From positions 1-13,608 of the forward strand of contig JAODMX010000124.1 in NCBI GenBank assembly GCA_025464735.1: a DNA stretch of 13,608 nt, given 5' to 3'. The translations under genes were made by a program, and so were the position numbers. The notes beneath the pieces were generated by a model. It saw only the letters and a program-made list of their open reading frames with translations, was not told where the DNA came from and did no database searches. Shown here one piece after another: positions 7,135-12,392 of this stretch; the stretch's first letter is position 1; each line of letters begins with the position of its first letter. This DNA is from Frondihabitans sp. Lineage in GTDB: Bacteria; Actinomycetota; Actinomycetes; Actinomycetales; Microbacteriaceae.

Positions 7135-7746
7135 TTACTTCACTCCCAGGGCGATGTCGAAGCCGACGCCGTTGTTTGCCAAACCCACCAGGAGGATGCC
7201 GGCCCACTCCAGGGCGTGGGCCATGCCGAGCGCTCCTGCGTCGAGGGGACGCATACCCATGCTCTCGAGAAACGCTGCCACGCGCGCCTTCGCCTCGGTG
7301 CTGTCGCCGGCGAAAAACACGTCGAGGGGCTGATCTTCGGCGATGACGCCGCCGAAGATCGTGTTGAAGGCCTTCACCACGTGCGTGCTCTGAGGGGTGA
7401 CCGCCGCGATCTGCTCGGTCACCGAGTGGCCCGGGGTCGTCACGACTCCGCTGGCGTCGGCGTTGAACGGGTTGGTGATGTCGACGAGGATCTTGTCGGT
7501 CAGCGAATCCCCGAACTGCGCGACGACGTCGACTGCGTCGGCGTACAGGATGGCGACGATGACGATGTCTCCCGCCGGCTTTGCGCCAAACGTCCCGACG
7601 GTAGCTCCGCTGCCGATCTGGTCGGCGAGCGCGTGAGCCTTGGCGGTGTTGCGGCTCAGGATCTCGACGGTGTGGCCGTGCTTCGCCGCCCGGGTGCCGA
7701 TGGCAGTCGCCATGTTGCCCGAGCCGATGATGCTGATGGTGGTCAT
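7135..7746 (-). CDS. NAD(P)-binding oxidoreductase, F420:NADPH reductase-like
   Basis: 203 residues from the ATG at 7746. Extension to 7917 would cross the palindromic operator region and the start of the divergent tetR. The ribosome site is weak (GAGGG about 14 bases upstream). The N-terminus MTTISIIGSGNMATAIG carries the GxGxxA dinucleotide-binding motif of the F420_oxidored/COG2085 family, and SRN at 31-33 is compatible with NADP. Further family features are VDITNPFN and VVKAFNTIFG. Proteins of this group include F420H2:NADP oxidoreductases and uncharacterised reductases; which applies is not decidable here. It is first gene of a coupled pair with the SDR. Both are likely induced when the divergent TetR releases. 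Confidence 0.85.
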   Translation of the reverse strand: MTTISIIGSGNMATAIGTRAAKHGHTVEILSRNTAKAHALADQIGSGATVGTFGAKPAGDIVIVAILYADAVDVVAQFGDSLTDKILVDITNPFNADASGVVTTPGHSVTEQIAAVTPQSTHVVKAFNTIFGGVIAEDQPLDVFFAGDSTEAKARVAAFLESMGMRPLDAGALGMAHALEWAGILLVGLANNGVGFDIALGVK

Positions 7747-7811
7747 AACGGTGTGTTCCCTCGTTTTCGATGGATCAGTGGTCGTGGCACTTGCTAGCCG
7801 GGGGAGTAGTA

Positions 7812-7824
7812 CCTCAAGGTGAGG
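7812..7824. promoter_or_regulatory. Inverted repeat CCTCA-AGG-TGAGG
   Basis: A 5-bp inverted repeat with a 3-bp spacer in the divergent promoter region between the F420-type reductase and tetR. It lies 66 bp upstream of the reductase ATG. Candidate operator half of a larger regulatory cluster; binding is inference. Confidence 0.4.
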
Positions 7825-7828
7825 CAAC

Positions 7829-7856
7829 CCTCCGGTTACTGACAGACAACCGGAGG
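7829..7856. promoter_or_regulatory. Operator: CCTCCGGTT / AACCGGAGG, 10-bp spacer
   Basis: CCTCCGGTT (7829-7837) and AACCGGAGG (7848-7856) are exact reverse complements, centred 58 bp before the tetR GTG. The form (9-10-9) suits a TetR dimer or pair of dimers. The right arm overlaps the palindrome at 7852-7865. I could not fix the flanking promoters with confidence. Confidence 0.65.
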
Positions 7857-7865
7857 CATGCCTCC
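7852..7865. promoter_or_regulatory. 14-bp perfect palindrome GGAGGCATGCCTCC
   Basis: Uninterrupted 14-bp palindrome immediately 3' of, and overlapping, the right arm of the 7829-7856 repeat. It is followed by CTTTTATT, the most AT-rich stretch of the gap and a possible -10 area for tetR. The overlap suggests alternative or cooperative binding registers. Confidence 0.55.
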
Positions 7866-7900
7866 TTTTATTCCCCGCGGTTCCGAGGTAAATTGACGAG

Positions 7901-8563
7901 GTGAGCATCAGTGGCATTCAGCAGACGCGGATTCTCCGGCGCCGCGACGCGCTGGAGCGCCACGAACGGCTCATCGCCGCGGCGCAGCGCGAGTTCGCGG
8001 CCCGAGGTGTCGATGCCTCTCTGGAGCGCATCGCGCGGGACGCCGACGTCGCCATCGGCACGCTGTATCGCCACTTCCCAACACGCTTGGACCTGCTCGT
8101 GGCCGCCTTCGAGCCTCGGCTCCAGGAGTTCCTCGATGCGGCCGACGATGCCCTAGAGATCAGCGATCCGTGGGAAGGCTTCGTCTCCTATCTGGAGAAC
8201 TTGTTCCGCGTGCAGGCGGGGGACCGAGGTTTCAACGACTTCCTCTCCCGCCGTTTCCCGGGAAGTGCCGAGACGGAGCGCATCCACGATCGGATGTGCC
8301 AACAGATCGAGGACGTGCTCACACGGGCCCAAGAAGCGGGCGAGGCGCGCGCGGACATCACGCTGGCCGACATCGTCAACCTCATCTGGTCGAACGGCCG
8401 AATGATCGACGCCACGAGCGCGACCGCGCCGGGCGCCTGGCGGCGTCACCTCTACCTCATGCTCGATGCGTACCGAGCCGAGCGCGCTCACGCACTTCCT
8501 GAGCCGCCAATGACGGACGCCCAGCTCTACGACGCCATGGTGCATCTCAGCGAGGTGGACTGA
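7901..8563 (+). CDS. TetR/AcrR family regulator, divergent from the reductase/SDR pair
   Basis: 220 residues from a GTG; a GAGG lies 12 bases upstream, so the ribosome site is weak. The first helix (ALERHERLIAAAQREFAARG) and HTH (ASLERIARDADVAIGTLYRHFPTRLDLLVAAF, about 39-70) are textbook TetR. The C-terminal domain is helical, with no ligand signature I recognise; its GTLYRHFPTR form and C-terminal layout resemble regulators of oxidoreductase genes. It is divergent from the F420-type reductase gene, with three inverted repeats in the 154-bp gap. Likely represses both itself and the reductase/SDR pair (inference). Confidence 0.9.
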   Translation: MSISGIQQTRILRRRDALERHERLIAAAQREFAARGVDASLERIARDADVAIGTLYRHFPTRLDLLVAAFEPRLQEFLDAADDALEISDPWEGFVSYLENLFRVQAGDRGFNDFLSRRFPGSAETERIHDRMCQQIEDVLTRAQEAGEARADITLADIVNLIWSNGRMIDATSATAPGAWRRHLYLMLDAYRAERAHALPEPPMTDAQLYDAMVHLSEVD

Positions 8564-8635
8564 GGAGAGGTCGTTCCGCTCGGGGTGAAATCTCGCTTGC
8601 TGGTGCCCCGGCGGATTCGTGACCGGCGAATTCAG

Positions 8636-8650
8636 CGGCGCTCTGCGCCG
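8636..8650. terminator. Hairpin CGGCGC-TCT-GCGCCG after tetR
   Basis: A perfect 6-bp GC-only stem with a 3-base loop, 72 bp past the tetR stop and 29 bp before the WapI-like gene. No U-tract follows, so it is at best a weak intrinsic terminator; it could equally be an operator. The rest of 8564-8678 holds nothing I can assign. Confidence 0.3.
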
Positions 8651-8678
8651 GTAGCCCTTCGTCTGTCAGTGTGGGTGT

Positions 8679-9125
8679 GTGGATGAGCAGGGGTATCAGG
8701 TTCGGGTGGGGACACCGATGGAGGGCGTGGTTATTACCGTGGAACGTCGACAGTTTCCGGAAGCCATGGACTGGGAAGACGGGAACTGGCTCGTTTCGCC
8801 GATACGAATTGCCGTTGGCCGCTTCGTGGGCGAGTTGCCGGCCCAGCTTCGAACCGACGAGTTAGCGAGCTTCCGGCAAGGTCTTGAGAAGATCCGCGAG
8901 AGCCTTAACGGTGAAGCTGAACTCAGTTCGATGGATGGTTGGCTGTCCTTATCGATTCGGTGCTCGCGGAACGGTTCGCTGGCCATTTCGGGCTTGGCGG
9001 ATGACAAGCCCGGGATTGGCAACAAGCTCCGGTTCGAAATCGATGGCATGGACCAGTCTTTCCTGCCGGATCTTATCGATCAGTTGCGGGCAGTTGAACA
9101 GGCTTTTCCGTCGCGGAGATCATGA
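8679..9125 (+). CDS. WapI-like immunity family protein (orphan)
   Basis: 148 residues from the GTG at 8679. In-frame GTG 8706 and ATG 8718 are alternative starts; none has a good ribosome site. The pattern GVVITVERRQFPEA...WEDGNWLV (about 16-39), a central helix (LASFRQGLEKIRESL), and an acidic C-terminal helix (LPDLIDQLRAVEQAFP) match my memory of the WapI-type immunity family, which in Bacillus protects against the contact-dependent tRNase toxin WapA. The assignment is from pattern memory and moderately sure. Cytosolic, no membrane segment. No polymorphic-toxin gene is adjacent, so it is an orphan; such genes travel singly on accessory DNA. Its last 6 bp overlap, tail to tail, the zinc-ribbon recombinase-like gene. 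Confidence 0.6.
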   Translation: MDEQGYQVRVGTPMEGVVITVERRQFPEAMDWEDGNWLVSPIRIAVGRFVGELPAQLRTDELASFRQGLEKIRESLNGEAELSSMDGWLSLSIRCSRNGSLAISGLADDKPGIGNKLRFEIDGMDQSFLPDLIDQLRAVEQAFPSRRS

Positions 9126-10577
9126 TGTGCGGCCTCGTTTGCTGACGTAGTCGATGAAGGTGGCGCCGGCATTCTGGCGGTGTTTGTCGGTGACCTGGTA
9201 GCTGTAGTTGAGCGAGTCCGCGACGATCGGGGCGGGTAGTTCGAGGACGAGGGTTCGAAGGGCCGCGTTCCGGGCGCCCCGGAGATCGATTCCGGTGTCG
9301 CGGAGTTTGTTCATTAGGGTTGCCTGGTGGATGTGCTGGCCAGGCCTGCGGCCGGGGAACAGCCATTCGTTGGCCCTGTGGGCTGAGGTGGTCTGGTTTG
9401 GCAACGCCGAAAGGTGGTCGCGGAGGACGGCGTCGAAGGGCGCCGGGATGGCCAGGATGTCGTCCGTGAATGAGATCGTCATCGCCGGGGGGACGTCACG
9501 GATTTGTGTCAGGAGCATTCCGGCGACGCGGGCTAACGGTTGCCCATAGAGAAGGAGCAAAAGAGCTGCAGCGCGTTCGTCGGTGCCGAGATCGGTCGTG
9601 GGGTCGAGAAGCCGAGTGATGTGCTGGAGGCGTTGCTCTTGGGTGATGATGGGCTCGGTTTTTGCGACCCGGTAGGGGAAGTCGACCGGCGGCAGGTGGC
9701 CATGGCTGCAAGCCCAGCGGACGAACGTGCGGGCGAGGCTTCGGGTGGTAGGGCCACCGCCGAGCCAGCCGTCGATGTCCGTTTGGGTGCAGGAGGCAGG
9801 GGAGCGGTCCCGGTCGCGGAGGTGCTGCAGGAAGTTGAGTGCGACGGTCGTCGACTGCTTCGCGGAGAGGAAGGTGCCTTTCTTTAGGTGCCCGGTGGCG
9901 GCGAGGTGGTGCATGCGGTTGAGGTGGACCCAGCGGGCGAATTGTTTGATCAGCCGTGCATCCTCGGCGTGAGCGTGGCGGAGCGTGTCGTCAAGCCAGC
10001 GTTCGAAGCGTTCGATATCGAGATGGACGGGTTCCAGGAGTCCGTGTTCGATGCAGAGTTCTCGGAGGAACGCGACCTTGCTTGGCTGCTCGTGGTCGGT
10101 GAAGGTGGAGTGCTCGAGGGGGACGGCGCCGCTTGCAAGGTCCTGGAGGAGTTTCGTCGTGTGCGGATTCGTGAGCAGCCAGATCCTCGCGCTGCGGGCG
10201 TGGACCTGCCCGGTCATCGCGGTGAACAGCGGTTTCACCGTGGGGCTGATCCTGCCGGTGCCGTCGTTGAGAAGGACGGTGAGGTCATCGGTGAGGCAGC
10301 AGTGGGCGCAGAGGCCGACCCGGACGGGTTCGTCTTCGCGGCCGCAGCGGGTGCAGTGGAAGTTCTTCGGGATCCCGGCGCAGTCGACGCAGCACGGGTT
10401 CCCGTCGCGGAGGCCTGGAAGGAGGTGGTCGGTGTCGCAGCCGGGGCAGCGGCCGTGGATGCGGGTCGCCTGCTGGTAGCAGCGTCGACAGATGCGGCCT
10501 TCGGGCCAGGTCGTCGCGAACCGAATTCCGGTGCGCCGGCAGCGGGCGCATTCCCCGGCGGATCGCGGGCTTGTCAT
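9120..10577 (-). CDS. Zinc-ribbon protein with degenerate tyrosine-recombinase-like domain
   Basis: 485 residues; its ATG overlaps the HTH gene stop as ATGA. Residues 1-100 hold six CxxC pairs (C10/C13, C30/C33, C44/C47, C63/C66, C75/C78, C90/C93), enough for three zinc ribbons. Residues about 160-300 look like an integrase core-binding domain (LNFLQHLRDRD, TRSLARTFVRWACSHGHLP). The C-terminal part resembles an integrase catalytic fold but key positions differ. LLLLYGQPLARVAGMLL stands where GLRxxE is expected; GARNAALRTLVLELP lacks the His of HxxR; NYSYQVTDKHRQNAG has no obvious tyrosine nucleophile. It is probably a DNA-binding partner of the complete recombinase rather than an independent enzyme (inference). 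It is last in the operon and converges on the WapI-like gene with a 6-bp overlap. Confidence 0.75.
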   Translation of the reverse strand: MTSPRSAGECARCRRTGIRFATTWPEGRICRRCYQQATRIHGRCPGCDTDHLLPGLRDGNPCCVDCAGIPKNFHCTRCGREDEPVRVGLCAHCCLTDDLTVLLNDGTGRISPTVKPLFTAMTGQVHARSARIWLLTNPHTTKLLQDLASGAVPLEHSTFTDHEQPSKVAFLRELCIEHGLLEPVHLDIERFERWLDDTLRHAHAEDARLIKQFARWVHLNRMHHLAATGHLKKGTFLSAKQSTTVALNFLQHLRDRDRSPASCTQTDIDGWLGGGPTTRSLARTFVRWACSHGHLPPVDFPYRVAKTEPIITQEQRLQHITRLLDPTTDLGTDERAAALLLLLYGQPLARVAGMLLTQIRDVPPAMTISFTDDILAIPAPFDAVLRDHLSALPNQTTSAHRANEWLFPGRRPGQHIHQATLMNKLRDTGIDLRGARNAALRTLVLELPAPIVADSLNYSYQVTDKHRQNAGATFIDYVSKRGRTS

Positions 10578-10900
10578 TCCGGTCGGTGGATTCGAGCGCG
10601 TGCGGGCCGGAATGCGTCCTTGACGGCGGCCGTGTCCGTGGTGCCGGTGGCGCGATCGGGGACCGCGTTCACGGTCATCGGGCAGAGCTCCTCGAATGTG
10701 CAGTCGAGGGTGTCAAGAATCGCCCCGAGCAGGGTCAGGTTCATCCGTTCCGGGGTGCTTCCGACGAGGCGATAGATCTGCGAGTCGGAAAGGTGGATGC
10801 CGCGGTCGCTCAGGTGCGGGATGAGGTCGGAGATGGTGTTCATCCCGCGGGCGGCCATCAGCTCGCGGAGCCGCCAGCTGTGCTCGATTTTCCGTTGCAT
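10574..10900 (-). CDS. Small Cro/C1-type helix-turn-helix protein of the cassette
   Basis: 108 residues from the ATG at 10900, with AAGGAG eight bases upstream inside the end of the recombinase gene. The recombinase stop is 2 bp before it. Residues about 8-75 form a Cro/C1-like fold: WRLRELMAARGM, SDLIPHLSDRGIHLSDSQIYRLVGS as the HTH, then LTLLGAILDTLDCTFEELCP, the usual last helices of XRE proteins. The C-terminal 30 residues are polar and disordered. It may regulate the operon, perhaps through the TTCGCA-N5-TGCGAA sites, or act as an excision/directionality factor (both inference). Confidence 0.82.
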   Translation of the reverse strand: MQRKIEHSWRLRELMAARGMNTISDLIPHLSDRGIHLSDSQIYRLVGSTPERMNLTLLGAILDTLDCTFEELCPMTVNAVPDRATGTTDTAAVKDAFRPARARIHRPE

Positions 10901-10902
10901 GC

Positions 10903-12024
10903 TCAGGACTCCTTCGTGATGTGGCCTTGGGCCATGCGGGCGATCGCGTCGTCGACGACTCGGGCGCGGTAGTCGGGGGAGAGGCCGGTGTAGATGGACG
11001 TGGTGGAGGCGTGTTCGTGGCCGACCTGCTGCTGGATGAAAAACGCGTCATAGCCGTCCTCAACCAGATGCGTGACGTAAGAGCGCCGCAATGAATGAAA
11101 ATCGAGGCCCTCGTCCAGGCCTGCTTCCCGTTTGACCTCGTTGAACGCCCGGCTCAGGGAGTCGGCGGCGAGCATGCCGCTGCGTTCGCTCGGCCAGAGC
11201 GCTGTCGATCGGGGCGGCGCCAGAAGCGGCCGGACGTCGTCTTTCCACTCGCGCATGCACTCGACGATCCAGCTGAACTCCGGCAACGTCAGGACGGTTC
11301 GGCGTTTCGGGGGAGAACCGCGCATCGCTTTCCCGAATCGGACGTAGATGATCCCGGCATCACCGAACTGTCGGGCCTTCGGGTTCGAGGCGAGATCGAC
11401 CAGGTCCAGCTGCCGCACTTCATTGCGGCGAAGACCCCACGCGTAAGCAGCCTTCATGATCGTCGCGATCCGGAATGCCGGAATCCATCCCTTCGCCCCG
11501 GCTCGACGGATCCGCAACACCCGCTCGTCAGCGCAATCGAACAAGTCCTGGATCTCGTCTCGTGTGTAGGGACGCTTCCCCGGCGAACCCATCGCCTCCT
11601 GCGAATGCCGGGCGGTGTTCCACTCATGAAACACCTGCGCCGGATGATCCTCGAACCGCTCCCAGCACTGCTCACTCCAGCCGTAAGCAGGATCCGTCAG
11701 GAACTCCAGAAACAGCCGCAACGCATTCTGGTAACCCAGGACCGTCGAGTGCGACGCCCCGCGCAGGGCCCGCAGCTCAAGGAAAAACTCATCCACCATC
11801 GCCGCGGACCACGACCACGGATAGCACTCCGCGAACAGCTGGAACCGTGCTGCGACCGCCCGGCGTTTCTCCACCGTCGACACCGACAGGTTGCGGGCGA
11901 TCTGCTGGGCTGCCCACCCATCCAGCATCGCCCGCCAGACAGTTTCCTCAACATTCAAAACGGCGACACGGGCGCGTAAATGACGCGGAACAGCGCCCGG
12001 AACGTCCACCTCAGTCTCTTGCAT
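10903..12024 (-). CDS. Tyrosine recombinase/integrase, complete active site
   Basis: 373 residues from an ATG with no Shine-Dalgarno, so it is perhaps leaderless or has a very short leader. Residues about 25-145 form the core-binding domain (SVSTVEKRRAVAARFQLF, HSTVLGYQNALRLFLEFL). Residues 150-373 form the catalytic domain. All catalytic positions are visible: R199 (GLRRNE), K232 (RFGKAMRG), H310 and R313 (FHSLRRSYVTHL), H336 (VGHEHAS) and Y345 (SIYTGLSP). It should cut and rejoin DNA at a specific core site, as XerC/D and phage-type integrases do. First gene of the three-gene operon. An inverted repeat TTCGCA-N5-TGCGAA lies 14 bp upstream of the start, between a candidate TTGACG -35 (12064-12059) and a weak GAATCT -10 (12040-12035). 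Confidence 0.92.
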   Translation of the reverse strand: MQETEVDVPGAVPRHLRARVAVLNVEETVWRAMLDGWAAQQIARNLSVSTVEKRRAVAARFQLFAECYPWSWSAAMVDEFFLELRALRGASHSTVLGYQNALRLFLEFLTDPAYGWSEQCWERFEDHPAQVFHEWNTARHSQEAMGSPGKRPYTRDEIQDLFDCADERVLRIRRAGAKGWIPAFRIATIMKAAYAWGLRRNEVRQLDLVDLASNPKARQFGDAGIIYVRFGKAMRGSPPKRRTVLTLPEFSWIVECMREWKDDVRPLLAPPRSTALWPSERSGMLAADSLSRAFNEVKREAGLDEGLDFHSLRRSYVTHLVEDGYDAFFIQQQVGHEHASTTSIYTGLSPDYRARVVDDAIARMAQGHITKES

Positions 12025-12037
12025 AATACGCGAAAGA

Positions 12038-12054
12038 TTCGCATTAACTGCGAA
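12038..12054. repeat. Inverted repeat TTCGCA-TTAAC-TGCGAA (copy 1)
   Basis: Perfect 6-bp arms with a 5-bp spacer, 14 bp upstream of the recombinase ATG. A further reversed half-site GCGAA (12030-12034) pairs with the left arm. It lies within the candidate recombinase promoter, so it is a likely operator or recombinase/HTH binding site. Confidence 0.65.
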
Positions 12055-12199
12055 CGCTCGTCAAGTCATGCAGAAAATGCTGATCAGACAGTCATGATCC
12101 CGTTCAGCGTAGCTACCGGCGTGCCTCGATGTAGGCGTGGTTGGCGGTGTCCGACGCATCGAACAGGACCAACAAGGGGAGACCCACCGAACCGGCTTA

Positions 12200-12216
12200 T
12201 TCGCACCTGATGCGAA
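12200..12216. repeat. Inverted repeat TTCGCA-CCTGA-TGCGAA (copy 2)
   Basis: Same arms and same 5-bp spacing as copy 1 but a different spacer, centred 162 bp away. It ends 16 bp before the TTGACA hexamer at 12233. Conservation of arms and spacing with divergence of the spacer is what a protein-binding site shows. Confidence 0.65.
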
Positions 12217-12232
12217 GATGTAATCTATTTAC

Positions 12233-12262
12233 TTGACATAATGTGCATTATCAGCGCATTAT
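12233..12262 (+). promoter_or_regulatory. Sigma70-type promoter TTGACA-N18-CATTAT
   Basis: TTGACA (12233-12238) is a perfect -35 and CATTAT (12257-12262) matches 4 of 6 consensus -10 bases, at 18-bp spacing. It points toward the histidine kinase, 130 bp upstream of its GTG. The inverted repeat ATAATG-TG-CATTAT (12238-12251) fills the spacer and could be an operator. Alternatively the kinase is leaderless from GTGACC/TAGCGT (12356-12361, 12381-12386), a weaker match. Confidence 0.5.
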
Positions 12263-12278
12263 TGGGAGAGGCGAGCGG

Positions 12279-12330
12279 GGTGGTTTCGCCGATCCGACAC
12301 AACTTCGCGGAAATGCGCGAAGCGACCACC
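12279..12330. other. Nested hairpin in the kinase leader
   Basis: Outer arms GGTGGT (12279-12284) and ACCACC (12325-12330) enclose an inner perfect 7-bp stem CTTCGCG / CGCGAAG (12303-12309, 12316-12322) with a 6-base loop. No U-tract follows. It could be a leader RNA structure, a transcription barrier between cassette and kinase, or a recombination site arm; the sequence does not decide. Confidence 0.4.
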
Positions 12331-12392
12331 ACGCTGCCGAAGTGATGCCCTGGAAGTGACCTCGCGGGCGAGCCGGACGATAGCGTTGAGGC

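Larger units (their letters stand above)
9120..12024 (-). mobile_element. Recombinase / HTH / zinc-ribbon three-gene cassette
   Basis: Three minus-strand genes with junctions of 2 bp and a 4-bp ATGA overlap form one translationally coupled operon: a tyrosine recombinase, a small HTH protein and a large zinc-ribbon protein with a recombinase-like C-terminus. The layout recalls Tn554 (two recombinases plus a small protein) and recombinase-in-trio elements. Gene order, the HTH and the zinc ribbons differ from both. Similar trios annotated as XerD-like proteins exist in actinobacteria to my memory. No tRNA target, terminal repeats or duplicated att core could be defined, so the true ends are unknown and may include the upstream 368 bp and the WapI-like gene. 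Confidence 0.6.
12025..12392. other. Gene-free regulatory region between cassette and histidine kinase
   Basis: 368 bp with no supportable gene on either strand. The parts 12025-12100 and 12197-12263 are clearly richer in A and T than the neighbouring genes. It contains, in order: GCGAA-AGA-TTCGC (12030-12042), two TTCGCA-N5-TGCGAA sites, a TTGACA promoter with the inverted repeat ATAATG-TG-CATTAT (12238-12251), and a nested hairpin at 12279-12330. It separates two divergent genes and may contain the right end of the mobile cassette. Confidence 0.6.

Noticed and set aside
7747..7917. N-terminal extension of the F420-type reductase to 260 residues
   Set aside because: The dinucleotide-binding strand begins at MTTISIIGSG; the extension covers three dyads and the tetR start.
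9888..10775. 295-residue plus-strand frame opposite the zinc-ribbon gene
   Set aside because: Val/Ala/Gly-rich mirror of the minus-strand gene; crosses the boundary between two coupled genes.
11095..11979. 294-residue plus-strand frame opposite the recombinase
   Set aside because: The minus-strand frame has a full tyrosine-recombinase active site; the plus frame has no recognisable domain.
9118..12251. ATGATGTGC (9122-9130) and ATAATGTGC (12238-12246) as flanking att direct repeats
   Set aside because: An 8/9 match is too short to separate from chance, and the left copy lies at the end of two coding sequences.
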